From the NCBI GenBank assembly GCA_036346375.1, contig JAYEVE010000445.1, positions 186,001 to 250,000 on the forward strand: a stretch of 64,000 nt of DNA, given 5' to 3'. Position 1 is the stretch's first letter, and each line of letters begins with the position of its first letter. This DNA comes from Guadua angustifolia. Its lineage: Eukaryota > Streptophyta > Magnoliopsida > Poales > Poaceae. Made by a program: the position numbers and the translations under genes. Shown here piece by piece: positions 46,701 to 56,975 of this stretch. The notes beneath the pieces are model-generated. The model did not search any database. It was not told where the DNA came from and saw only the letters and a program-made list of their open reading frames with translations.

Positions 46701-49008
46701 CCTTTTACCAGATGAATTGAAGTTCTTGCTCTGGCTGACCAGGAGGGTCCACCGGGTAGAGAAAAAATGCGCGCTAGAGGAGAGGTGATTGACCAGGGGT
46801 CCCACGCGTCAACAAGACAAAACAGAGACGCGATTAGGGCTTGCCGGCAGTGGATTTACGGCTTATTTCTGGTGAAGGATACTGCACAGGGAGCAAGAGC
46901 TTGGCAAGGTGCATCTGTTAGTGGAACCGATTCAAACGGAGAGGCTCTGAGGTGAGTCGCCACCGAGGAAGGGCGGTGGCCAAGGTGACGACTAGCTGTG
47001 GAAGATGAACCAGTACAAATGAGCTCGAATGGTTAAGGATTCAAGCATCAGAGAGTTGTAGAGGTTCCATTTTTGTATTTGTCCGAAGCAGAGCTTGGCC
47101 ATGGCGGCCTACTACTGTGCGCCGGCTTTGGGGAAGAAGTGTTGTGGCGGCGGCGGTGTTGCAGGCAAGAGGGACTGAAAATGAGGCTTGTGGGGTGATC
47201 AGTGAGGCATTAAGGCGTTATATGCTCAAGGAATTGGAATAACTTTCACCGGACGACTTGAATTGGTCTTTTCTCCCCTTTCGCTGGTGCTCAGTGAAAA
47301 TGGTGAGGAATGGATGGTCTTCAACTAGAGTCTTTGAGTTTGGCTGGCAAAAGAAGAAGGCGGCTAAGCGAATGAGTAAGGAAGGAAGGAAGGAGCTCAA
47401 TCGTAACGCGAAGCTGATATTTATAGCTGCCAAAAGGATCGCCAGTGATGGAACGCGTGCTCTCTCGGTTCTGTGCGGCGAGGCAGAGCTGGAGCGGCGC
47501 TTAAATGCCGGCGACGTGGCTCGGGTATGGCGCAAAAGAGCTGGAGTCATCGTGGCAGCGATCGATTGAATAGGCGGTGCAGCTAGTACCGAAGTTAGTG
47601 GAGAAGGCGCTGGAAAGGCAGAGAGAACAGAGAGAGTTCAGCCGCGCGACGAAAGGGAGAGAAGAAGGGGGAGAAGGAAGGAGCGGTGGCTGACATGTGG
47701 GGGTTGGGGCCACCGACAGTGAGAGGAGGGCTATTGTGCCACTGCCAGCAAGTGGTTGAAAGAACAGTGACCGGGCCCACACGTCGGCGAGATGGTGGAG
47801 TCAAAAGGATAAACTCAAGTCAGACAGCGCATGAATTGCATTAAAACGGCCGTTAATCACCGCCCAAATTTTTCAACAATTTGTTAACAAGGTATCCAGT
47901 TAATGTACTACCTCCAGTAAAATATTTGGGTCAAAAAGTTCTACAGGAATTAATTAAAATTCTGACATTACTATCTGCTCAAAAATTAATTTTTGGATTA
48001 TGATTTATTTAAGGGCGTTAATGATATTATTTATTTTTAAACTTTTTATATGAGTTTTAAATAATCATATAGTGTTTTTATATAATTTTTTAGTTAATAT
48101 ATTCGGTAATTATTTAATTAAAATTCTGACACTCCATTTTCAGATTTTTCTTATTTCTGTTTTTTAATTTTTATCCGCCCTATATAACAGGATAAATTTC
48201 TGAGATTTTTACTGGGAGTAGGTAACATATTGAGGTTAGTAGGGTAATTTTATCTGGTCGGGATAGAGTTTACATATTTTACATTAAATCTGACTTTGCA
48301 CTGTTCTTAGTCAAAGCAATTGCCTTTTCAATTATTAAGTCTCATTCCTGTTCATAAAAATTTATTTGTGGGAAAAATAATTTTTCTGCAGGCCTAGGGT
48401 TTAGATGGTAATTTTTATAAATTTTTACTTTTACCATTTCACCTTGTTCCCATTTCTTACTCTCATTCTTCTTTTATTTGATTATTCTCACGACACAAAA
48501 AATCCAAATAAATCCAAATAAAAATCAATAATACCGAGAAAACTCAGAAATAATCTTATTAAAATTTAAAATATTTATTTTTATTTTACTAGAATTTTTG
48601 GGATGTTACAATGTCATCCTAGATTCTTATACTTCCACCAAAGGCATATCTACGAAACACTTTATTACCCCTCTTTATTATATCTTTGGATAGTATATTT
48701 TACTCTAGTGCATGGTGGCAAATGACATTGAAATAGCTAAAGAGGAGAGGTATAGAAGGAAAAAATATTGAAATGTTACCTTGATTTGAAAGCTAAAATG
48801 ATATGTATTCGGTAATGGATGGAGTAATAATGAGGAGCATATTACACACATCGTCCTGGTCATTTTGTCTTGCATGATTGTCAGTCTTGTCACGTTATTA
48901 ATTTTGTGCTTAGTAAAAATATGCTCTACATTTTGCACGTAGGCAGTACTACAATACAAAAAAATAATGGTAGCCTTACTAACGCAATTCTGGAACAAAT
49001 GCATATAG

Positions 49009-50494
49009 ATACTTCATCGTTATTGATGATATCTGGAGCATATCAGCATGGGAACATTTGAAACCTGCCTTACCTATTAATGGTAACCGAAGTAGAATAA
49101 TTACTACAACACGCATTAAAGATGTGGCCAAATCATGTATGTATGAAGCAAAGCCTCTAAGTGAAGATAACTCCCACAGTTTATTCAATACAAGAGTCTT
49201 TGGTTCTAGCGAAGATTGTCCTCAAGAATTGACAGAGGTAGCCAATAAAATTTTGAGGAAATGTGATGGTTTGCCATTGGCCATAATCTGTATAGCTAGT
49301 TTATTAGCCAACAAAAGTCCAACAGTGGAAGTTTGGGTCAAAATTCGGAACTCTATTTCTTCTGATGTGGAGAAAGGTTCTTCTGTTGAAAAAATGAAAA
49401 GCATATTTTTCCTCAGTTATTTTGACCTTCCTCACTATCTGAAGTCTTGTTTGCTATATCTAAGTGTATTTCCGGAGGATTATTCCATTGATAGCAGACG
49501 TTTGATATGGATATGGGTAGCAGAAGGATTGATTCCCGGGCAAAACAGAGAAAGTATGGAACAACTAGGAGAAAGCTACCTAAATGAGCTTATCAACAGA
49601 AGCATGATCCAACCAACAAAGATTAGGGCAGATGGCAAAACAGTGAAATCCTGCAGAGTTCATGATATCGTACTTGACTTTCTTATATCTCAGGCTGTGG
49701 AAGACAATTTTGTCGCTACATTGAATGGTGACAATTTTTGTGGAACTTCTTCAAACAAGATTCGCAGGTTATCACTCCAAGCAAAGTTTTGTGAAGTTTC
49801 AGAGTTAGCAAAAGCAATGAAAGATGCATCCCATCTTCGATCTGTTCATATGTTTGGATATGTTCTCCCAGAGCAGTGTATGACTCAGTTTTCGAAAAGC
49901 CAAGTCTTGCGAGTGCTGAATATAGAAGGGAGATCGAGTTTGAAGTACAGCCATATGGAATATATTGGAAGTTTCTGCCAGTTGAAGTACCTGAAAATCG
50001 AAAGTGGTGCAGGGTTCAGCAAGCTCCCAGAAGCAATCGGCAAGCTGCAGCTTCTAGAGATTCTAGATCTGAGAGGGTGCTATTATATTTCAAAGCTACC
50101 AACAAGTATTGTTCAACTACAGAAACTAGTGCACCTTATTGGTGAATACCATATGGCATTGCCCGACAGAATCGGAAGTCTGCAAGCCCTGGAGGAGCTA
50201 TCACGCATCAACATCGCCAACTCATCAACAAAGTCTGTCCAAGGACTCGGCGAGCTGACCAAACTGAGGGCACTAAAAATTTTGTGGGAGTCACACTGTG
50301 ATGAAGGTCGCATGAAAGCATGTACCTCATCTCTCTCAAAACTTATCGCTAGCGGCCTCCGATCACTCGACATTTGGGAAATGGAGATATCTGATGCCGA
50401 TCGGCGGTGGGCTGGATCTATCGTTCTCTCTATGAGGGCGCGCGATTCTTGGCGATGTGTATCCGGATGTGCAGGATATTGGGTGATGCTTTAA
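49009..50494 (+). CDS. NLR exon 2: NB-ARC remainder, LRRs, LINE-derived tail
   Basis: The exon begins with kinase-2 (YFIVIDDIW). RNBS-B follows (SRIITTTRIKDVA), then GLPLA (KCDGLPLAIICIA, near 49262), RNBS-D (CLLYLSVFPEDYSI, near 49448) and an MHD-type motif as VHD (CRVHDIVLDFL, near 49658). LRR units follow from about 49870: LRVLNIEG, LKYLKI, LEILDLRGC, KLPTSI, LRSLDIWEMEI. All NB-ARC motifs are present, so the switch part looks intact. At 50398 the frame enters a LINE insertion and stops at 50492-50494, so the C-terminal LRRs are lost and ~31 unrelated residues are added. Confidence 0.92.
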
Positions 50495-50942
50495 GAATCA
50501 ATTTAAAGCAGTCATGGCAGGTGGAACGGCGGCTGCTGGTGGCGATCGATTTAATGGTCGCAGCTATGGTGGTCCACTTTGTCCTGCTCGTGGTGGTCTT
50601 CGTCCCCCGAGATTTCAAGTTGGTGGTCATGGACGGTATGGAGTCTGTGATCGCATTCAAGATTTTGGGGGGCGCAATGATTCAATTAGCCGCGGTGTTC
50701 TTGGTGGTGGCGCCCAGAATGTTGGAAATCCAGGGGGTTGCCAGATTGTGGCACCCAGAATATTGGAAATCCAGGGGGTGGCCGGATTGCTTACGCGTTC
50801 TCTTTTTTCCTTTTTTTTTGTTTTGTTTAAGGGCTGTGTGCTTCTTGTTAAGCAGAGGCCGAAAGAAATTTTAAGGACTTGTATCATCTTGATGTAATGT
50901 TCTTGAGATTAATAAAATCTTCCTTCATCTAAAATAATAAAA
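50398..50942 (+). mobile_element. 5'-truncated L1-type LINE insertion in the LRR exon
   Basis: The 9-bp duplication ATCTGATGC lies at 50389-50397 and 50943-50951. The 3' end has the grass LINE tail phrases GGGCTGTGTGCTTCTTG, GCAGAGGCCG, TGATGTAATGTTCTTGAGA and TTAATAAAATC, then an A-rich tail. Length 545 bp. The coding-like 5' part is Gly/Arg-rich with no recognised domain. A short GTTGGAAATCCAGGGG-type repeat occurs twice at about 50722-50780. Confidence 0.85.
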
Positions 50943-51526
50943 ATCTGATGCTGAATTTTCATGCATGTTTTCGTGTGGCTCCCCTACACCTCTACAGAGA
51001 CTTGTCTGTAGAATCCCCACCATAACAAGTCAAATCGGCTCGCTTATCAACCTCACCCGCCTCTATATTGAAGATGTTCGTGAAGCGGGAGAGGAAGGCT
51101 TCAAGATTCTCGCAAGTCTACCTGCGCTGCTCTCTCTTACCTTGAGGTTAAGTTATGACGTCCTCCACCAAAGGCAGGTCGTCAACAGCCAAGGATTCCA
51201 GCGTTTGGTGAGGTTCAAATTTGGTGGTGCGGATGGGGTGGGGTTGATGTTTGAGCCAGGTTCCATGCCAAAGCTCCAAAGGCTGAAACTTGACTTGCAG
51301 GCACGGTGGCAGTTGAAGTGTGGCGGCCAAATTTTTTGGGTTGCATCATCTTTCAGGCCTCAAACATATCACTGTTGATATCAACTGCTTTGATGCCGTG
51401 GTTGATGAGGTGGAGGCCTTGGATGGTGACATCAGGGGCGCAGCAGGCATCCATCCCAACCGCCCCATACTCGAGATCAAAACAAGAAATCAATACTATA
51501 TGAAGAAGCCGGATGAAGCCAGCTAG
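50943..51526 (+). pseudogene. C-terminal LRR remainder of the NLR gene
   Basis: It resumes the LRR frame after the LINE: ITSQIGSLINLTRLYIEDV, then ILASLPALLSLTL, then MPKLQRLKLDLQ. At the T6 run 51332-51337 the frame must change to continue as FGLHHLSGLKHITVDI and IHPNRPILEIKTR, the usual end of grass CNL proteins, with a stop at 51524-51526. It cannot be translated with exon 2 because of the LINE stop. Confidence 0.85.
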
Positions 51527-51608
51527 AGAATAATGATTTAAACCGATCAGGATTCGTTTCAGGTATGAACTGAACAGGACTTTCTTCTATCGAACTATTT
51601 TTTCCCCC

Positions 51609-51975
51609 TAAGCATTTTTTTTTGAACGAAAAGGCAGGAGCACTGCCGTATGCATTAAAGAAAGAGAATAATGGAATAGGTTACAGCAGTTTGGAGAGAG
51701 TGAGTTCTTCTAACGAAGAACCACACGAAGCACAAAAGAATAGAACCACCCACTCAATGACAACATCAATAGAGCGATAGACTTGATCGGTTTTTTTTTT
51801 TTGAGGCAAGCAACGAAAAGATCTGGAAACTAGAAATCATAGCATCTGGTAAGCCACCGTTCGGTTCTGCACATTCCTGGCCACTGCATCAACCACCTGC
51901 TGCACTGTGCTGTAGGTATTTTGGAAGATTCTACAATTTCTTTCTTTCCATAGGTTCCATAGGCAATATGTGACG
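51609..51975 (-). mobile_element. LINE 3' end, minus strand
   Basis: On the minus strand, 51975 to 51624 encodes WNLWKERNCRIFQ (the zinc-binding, C-terminal part of plant LINE reverse transcriptases), then QQVVDAVARNV. It ends with GCAGTGCTCCTGCCTTTTCG before a T-run (51615-51623 on the plus strand), that is, a poly(A) tail. An internal T12 run at 51791-51802 may be a second tail or an insertion. It lies just 3' of the NLR stop. Confidence 0.65.
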
Positions 51976-53008
51976 ACCCTATCGAACTCCTTTCGTCTAG
52001 GGGAAATCACCGCGAGGCGAGAGGAGGTCCACCAAGCGGAATTCCCTACGCTTTTACCATCTCTATATATGTTAAGGCGCTTATACCATCCTTGTCTATA
52101 GGATCTTTTCCTCTTTGGTTTATACGTTTATGCTGATCAAGAGTGTGCCGCCGATTTCCTCTGTATATGCCAGATTTCCTTGTGGCCGCTATCAGCTCAG
52201 AATGTACCACTGCTTAAAAGCTCCTGTGACCATTATGAAAAAAAAATAAAGAAAGAGTGTGCTGCTTCATAACTATTTCAATCCTGCGGGACGCAAGCAG
52301 GTGTTGTTGACCGACGGATGCTTCAACATGCGCTTCTTGCTGTCTATTATTCTTTCAGCTAAGACTGGAGGTAAGAGAAGCTTGGAGGATATGATGTAAT
52401 AGGATAGTCTACTTCAATTGGGATCAGTTCTTCATTTCAGAAAAACATGTAATACAGAGGTTGAAGATAGTTGTGCTGGATTGTGAACAGCAATTGCTGC
52501 GGTTTCATTTAATAAAAGGGAAAATCGATGATTTGCCACTCATCAGGCTCTGGTTTTAAGAGTTTCCACTTATAAGATTTTTCTTGATGAATTGCCACTC
52601 CTAAGACAGAAATAGCTAGGATTTGCCCTCTCCACTGTATTCTGGTATATTCAGTTTTATTTTTGGCCCAAAATCACTTGTCCCTCCTTTTCGTCGTCTC
52701 CATTCGTTCCCCAAATCCGGCCTTCCCCTCGCCCACATCCGGCGACCATCGCCGCTGCCGATGCTCTGCACATGAGTCGTGAGAGCAAACGAGCCAGCCG
52801 TGGCGGCTAGCTTGCGCGTGCTCGGTCCAGCCCCACTTGTCGCTTCCATCCGTCCATATCTGTCGTGGAGGTGAGTTCTTGCCGGGCGTATGCTTCCTGA
52901 ATTTCTCCTTGGAGCTGTTGCTTCTTGTAGCAATAGCTAGCTAGCTTGCTACAGATCACACTGATGATGATGATGATGCGTGCATGTTCCAAACAGGCCT
53001 TTAAACTC
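51976..53008. other. intergenic DNA 3' of the NLR gene
   Basis: No gene recognised. GATTTGCCACTC-type words at 52529-52625 resemble MITE ends, but no complete element is seen. A GAT microsatellite (about five units) is at 52963-52978. A GC-rich section at 52670-52870 has frames on both strands with no domain. Confidence 0.5.
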
Positions 53009-53671
53009 TGTGAGAGCACACTGATAATGGTGACTACTAGAATTCGCCTTGAGAGGAACTTGCTCAAGCTCTCACGTAACAAAGAACAGACTGAATTTTG
53101 TGCTGCAATCAGGCTGCAGCTTTTCCGTTGTTTTCTCTCCCTTTTTATTATGCATGAGAAACAAACTAAACTCCTACTTACACGCCACATTAACCAGCAC
53201 TTCCGGCACAACGTGATACTGAACAGAAATACCGAAAACAGAGAAAGCACGACGAGCTATTCTTGCGGCTTGACCTGACTTTGCGCTTAGGGCATGTACA
53301 ATGGTACATGTCAGCTGTTTGTAAGATCACGTCACCTAAGATTTTAGGTGATGTGGAGGAGAGAGAATGTTGCTGTCTACTATTTAACAGACGGCCTTAT
53401 AGACAGCTTTCTATTGTATGTACCATTGTATAGACAGTCTGTTAATTGGATGAGAGACCATTACAAACAACTATATAGACGATCCATTGTACGAGTTATT
53501 TTTAGTGCTGTCTATAGATGATGTGGAGATATAATATAGACAGCTGCCGTCTATACCACTGTACATGCCCTTATGCAACTAACAGAGGGAATATTAAGCA
53601 ATACTATGAAATACTCAGCTTAATGCAATAAAGAGATAAACTAGATGCTAACGTGCACAGGGTTACTAACA
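53009..53671 (-). repeat. 3' LTR of the minus-strand copia element, split by a MITE
   Basis: On the minus strand it starts TGTTAGTAACCCTGTGCACG and ends near GTGCTCTCACA. The polypurine tract TAGGGGGTGAT lies directly 5' (53672-53682) and overlaps the pol stop codon. Without the MITE it is about 380 bp. The outer end is inferred from the TG/CA rule. Confidence 0.65.
53290..53570. mobile_element. PIF/Tourist-type MITE in the copia LTR
   Basis: The 281-bp element has terminal inverted repeats GGGCATGTACAATGG and CCACTGTACATGCCC and 3-bp duplications TTA at 53287-53289 and 53571-53573. The TTA duplication and GGGC-type terminus fit PIF/Harbinger MITEs. No coding capacity. Confidence 0.9.
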
Positions 53672-53679
53672 ATCACCCC

Positions 53680-54336
53680 CTAATCCCTGTGCACGTCCAT
53701 AACGCCAATCAGAGCACGTTGTTCAGTGAACTTCAGGCGTCCCAATGGCTTGGTTAGAATGTCTGCTAGTTGTCCCTCAGTGCCGATGTAATCAACATCA
53801 ATCTTCCCTTGCTCCACGGAATCTCTGCTGAAATGAAACCTTGTATCAATATGCTTGCTCCAATCGTGGAAAACGGGATTCTTGCTGAGGGCGATCGCTG
53901 ACTTGTTATCAATTTTCAAAGTGAAGGGGCTGCGCTCTCTCTGCATTTGAGTTCTGCTAGAAGTTTCGCCAACCAAATACCCTGGCAGGTGGCCGACGTC
54001 GCTGCCATGTATTCGGCTTCGCAGGAGGAGAGCGCTACAACTCTCTGCTTCTGTGAGTACCAACTCACCAGGGACTTGCCCAAAAACAACATAGCTCCAC
54101 TGGTGCTCCGGCGTGTATCAATGTCTCCGGCCAAGTCACTGTCACTGTACACGGTTAGGAATGTGCCGGTTGCTCTAGGGTAGTGACATCCAGCGCTGAT
54201 TGTCCCGGCGACATAACGTAGGATGCGCTTCACTGCCGCCAAATGCTCAGTGGTTGGCTTCTCCATGAATCTACTCACATAGCCAACAGAGAAAGCAAGA
54301 TCCGGGCGAGTATTCACCAAGTACCTTAGGCTCCCG
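53680..54336 (-). pseudogene. copia pol: RNase H part
   Basis: Read on the minus strand: VNTRPDLAFSVGYVSRFM, then SDSDLAGDIDTRRSTSGAM (the copia RNase H signature), then SSCEAEYMAATSATCQG, HIDTRFHFSRD and GQLADILTKPLG, the typical end of copia pol. One frame change near 53940 separates the two frames. The stop at 53680-53682 overlaps the polypurine tract. Confidence 0.88.
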
Positions 54337-54398
54337 CTATTTGTAAAACTCGGTTGTGTGCAACTGCAGAGACCGGATCTTAATCCTTTATCAAAAAA
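54337..54398 (-). mobile_element. very short LINE insertion (62 bp) in copia pol
   Basis: A 17-bp direct repeat AGTACCTTAGGCTCCCG lies on both sides (54320-54336 and 54399-54415). The insert, ending in A7 on the plus strand, contains TTGTGTGCAACTGCAGAGAC. This is like LINE 3' ends, so it is probably an extreme 5'-truncated LINE copy inserted with its tail to the right on the plus strand. The strand given is that of the copia host. Confidence 0.7.
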
Positions 54399-54415
54399 AG
54401 TACCTTAGGCTCCCG

Positions 54416-55187
54416 ACAATACTCAGTGAATACAGTAGGTGCAGTGCTGTCTCTGCTAAGTTTGCACCGCTCCTCCATGGGTGTGTGGCACGGGTTGCAA
54501 TTTTCCATCCCCGACTTCTTCAGAATTTGCCGCGCATAGCCTGACTGACACAAGGTGATGCCATCAGGACCTTGCTGCACCTCAATGTCGAGATAGAAAT
54601 GAAGCAAGCCGAGATCACTCATCTTGAAGAGCCGCTTCATCTTAGTCTTAAACTTGTCAATTTCCAGTTGATCATTGCTGGTGATGACTAGATCATCTAC
54701 GTAGATTCCCACAAGAAGACGCTTCGAGCCGACACCGCGTGCATACACGGCATGCTCAGATTCGCTGCGCTGGAACCTGATCGATGTCAGAGTCTTATCC
54801 AATTTGGCATTCCAAGCACGGGGAGCTTGATGGAGCCCGTAGAGAGCTTTGTTTAGCTTGAGCACCTTATCTTCATGTCCTTCCACGATGAAACCCAGTG
54901 GTTGCGCAACGTACACCTCCTCCTCCAATCGCCGTTGAGAAATGCCGACTTCACATCCATATGATGAACCATCCATTCCTCGTGGGCAGCGAGGGCAAGC
55001 AGTAGCTGTACTGAGTCGAGGCGAGCCACTGGTGCAAAAACCTCCTCGAAGTCAACCCCCGACTACTGGACATAGACTTTGGCCACTAGACGCGCCTTAT
55101 GCCAGATCACAGTGCCCTGCTCATCCTTCTTCACCTTGTAGACCCATTTAAGTCCAATGGGGCGGTGGCCAGGTGGAAGATCCCAAT
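54416..55187 (-). pseudogene. copia pol: reverse transcriptase part
   Basis: Read on the minus strand from 55187: NWDLPPGHRPIGLKWVYKV, HKARLVAKVYVQ, a TAG stop (55063-55065), then SGVDFEEVFAPVARLDSVQ, followed by a frame change near 54940. It continues VYVAQPLGF, KLNKALYGLHQAPRAWNAKL, the catalytic YVDD in GIYVDDLVI (near 54690), and KMSDLGLLHFYLDIEV. The last part is EYCREP, where the LINE scrap interrupts. It is of the Ty1/copia Retrofit-like type. It is not functional as written. Confidence 0.88.
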
Positions 55188-55530
55188 TGTTGGCTCCAGG
55201 ATCGATCTCACATATGCTAGCCTCGTCGCGTCCTCTATGCTAATCTCGTCGATTAGAAGATAGCTCGTGTCCTCTCGCTAAACATAAAACAAAGCAAACC
55301 AATTTTCTGGTGACTCAACTGTCGCACCTTTTCTTTGGCCCCTGGCCCTTTATTTATACTGGTAGATTACAAGACTCCAACTCAGACACGAACTCTACTC
55401 AAACTAGGACTCCTATTCTATCTAGAAATTTACTTTATCTAGACAAAAAAACTCAACTTAAATACGAAACCTACTCCATATAGAACTTAGACTCCTACTC
55501 AATCTATAATTGTCAAGATTATTTCCAACA
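55188..55530 (-). mobile_element. probable solo LTR within copia pol
   Basis: On the minus strand it starts TGTTGGAAATAATCTTG and ends GGAGCCAACA, giving matching TGTTGG/CCAACA termini. A TATA-like GTATAAATAAAG lies inside (near 55357). Removing it rejoins ENKTWRL with DLPPGHRPIG, as expected for an intact pol. No clean 5-bp duplication was found (CTCAT versus ATTGG, or ATTGT/ATTGG if the start is shifted). Confidence 0.65.
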
Positions 55531-56975
55531 ATGAGCCTCCAAGTCTTGTTTTCTTCAATGGCGGTCATTTCCTCCAACATAGCACACCGCCATGCTGTGT
55601 GCAGCTCAGCTTCGGCGATCGTGGTTGGCTCTTCTGCAACTTGGAGCATCAACTCATTTGCGAGGTCACGCGAAGTGAGGCCAGGCGACGAGACTTGACC
55701 AAGGATGTTGTCCATAAGCTGAAACCGAGGGATGCGTTCATCGGCATCATCATCCATTTGCGCAATAGCATCAGATGATGGCGACACGAACTCGGGCGTC
55801 AGTGGTCTTCTTCCATTGCTCTCGGTTGGCAAGCTTGACGCTGAGGGCGATTCCTCGATGGTCTGGGCATCTCCGATGATTGGTGTCCGAGCATCGGTCA
55901 TGGATGCGTGGGCTCCGGCACCAGCAGGTGACTGCTGGTTTGTGCGTGCATCCCCATTGACGAGAGTATGTGTCGTCACATGTTCAACGACAAAATCCGA
56001 CGAGGTTGTGTCTACCTTGGGTGACTGATTACTCCAGTCCCAAGCAGCCTCCTCTTGAAATACCACGTCTCGCGTGACATGAACCCGTCCCGTGGAGGGG
56101 TCGAATACGCGGTAGGCTTTTATGCCTGGCTCGTAGTCGATGAAGACAGCACGAATGCTCCTATCTTCCAGCTTCTGCATGTGTGACTTCGTGATCTTTG
56201 CATGTGCCACGCACCCAAAGGTGCGTAGGAAATGCACATCAGGTTTGTGGCCATACCAAGCTTCGTAGGGCATCATGCCAGTGACACTCTTTGTTGGCGC
56301 TCGATTCAATAAGAAGACGGCCGTTGTCACAGCCTCCCCCCAGAATTTCACCGAAACGTTGCAAGCCTTGAGGAGGCTGCGCGTCATGGCTAGCACCGTC
56401 TGATTCCGGCGCTCCACCACACCGTTCTGCTGCGGAAAGTAGGGCGCCGAAAAATGGTGCTGCACTCCATGGTTGGCACAATATTCAACAAACTCCACAG
56501 AGGTGAACTCACCCCTGTTGTCAGTGCGAAGTACACGCAGCTTGCGGCCAGTTTCCACTTCGACCGAGGCCTGGAAGTTCTTGATCGCTGTCGATGTATC
56601 ATTCTTTGCCCCGAGGAGAACCAGCCACATGTAGCAACTGAAATCATCAACGAGCAGCAGGATGTGGCACTTGCCGCCTGCGTCACTGGCGTGATCCGTC
56701 CGCATAGATCGCCATGGACCAGATCAAGTGAGGCGGTGGCCCGGTGGATGGCTGCCACCGGGAATGGAGTTCTCCTTTGCTTAGTTGTTATACAACAATC
56801 GCAGAGTTGATCAGTATGCTTAATACGAGGCAGACCACATACCACGTTGCCGTTCAATAGCTTCCTGAGAGCATCAAAGCTCAAGAGTCCGAAGTGCACA
56901 TGCCAACACCACGCCTTCTCCTGGTGACGTGCTGACAGGCACATAGGCCTATCTAGGATGAGCCGCAATAGATAC
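55531..56975 (-). pseudogene. copia pol: integrase and connection domain
   Basis: Read on the minus strand from 56975: LRLILDRPMCLSARHQEKAW, then the HHCC zinc-binding part (HVHFGLLSFDALRKL, QLCDCCITTKQRRTPFP). The DDE core follows: LDLVHGDLCG, a frame change near 56700, VLRTDNRGEFTS, and APYFPQQNGVVERRNQTV. The remainder includes MPYEAWYGHKPDVHFLRTFG, DPSTGRVHVTRDVVFQEE and a variable linker to about 55540. The 56705-55531 frame is open for over 390 residues. Confidence 0.9.

Larger units (their letters stand above)
26849..48610 (+). mobile_element. solo-LTR-like unit B, split by CACTA-3
   Basis: It starts TGAAACGACCCTC and ends GGGATGTTACA. The 5-bp duplication is ATGTC (26844-26848 and 48611-48615), inside the MITE. 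Without CACTA-3 it is about 5.9 kb, made of 26849-27871 and 43740-48610. It belongs to the same family as units A, C and D. The GC-rich part is at about 46640-47820. Open frames there have no domain. Confidence 0.85.
26824..48824. mobile_element. Stowaway-type MITE split by a solo LTR
   Basis: Left terminus CTCCCTCCATTTCTAAATA (26824). Right terminus, read on the minus strand, CTCCATCCATTACCGAATA, ending at 48824. TA flanks both ends (26822-26823 and 48825-48826). Without the insertion it is about 234 bp. This is the outermost insertion in the NLR intron. Confidence 0.75.
25879..49008 (+). other. 23.1-kb NLR intron swollen by nested transposons
   Basis: Donor GTAACT at 25879; acceptor GCATATAG ending at 49008. 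Without insertions it would be about 1.1-1.4 kb (25879-26823 plus 48827-49008, and the MITE). The 5' part contains an imperfect ~95-bp tandem duplication (about 26040-26195, sharing CCTTTGCATGCATG). It also has a MITE-like inverted pair, ATATTTGCCACTCTTCAA at about 26510 and TTGAAGGGTGGCAAATAT ending near 26617. Confidence 0.88.
25076..51526 (+). pseudogene. CC-NB-LRR (NLR) disease-resistance gene, interrupted
   Basis: This is the whole gene span: exon 1 at 25076-25878, a 23,130-bp intron, exon 2 from 49009, and an LRR remainder after a LINE insertion, ending at 51526. NLR proteins are cytoplasmic immune receptors: a coiled coil signals, the NB-ARC domain switches between ADP and ATP, and the LRRs sense the ligand. 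Joining AG at 25878 to A at 49009 makes an arginine codon and continues into the kinase-2 motif YFIVIDDIW, exactly where grass CNL genes often carry an intron. The two exons together give 2289 nt, a whole number of codons, ending at a stop inside the LINE. Predicted product: 762 aa, with its last ~31 residues LINE-derived. After the LINE, LRR sequence resumes and then shifts frame in a T run at 51332-51337. Expressed or not, it is truncated in its LRR domain. Confidence 0.9.

Noticed and set aside
25879..49008. The two NLR exons as remnants of two separate genes
   Set aside because: The splice junction restores the kinase-2 motif exactly, total coding length is a whole number of codons, and the DNA between is explained by insertions with target duplications.
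54416..55187. An endogenous pararetrovirus (caulimovirus-like) reverse transcriptase
   Set aside because: The YVDD context, the integrase before RT, and the ADILTKPLG end are those of Ty1/copia retrotransposons.
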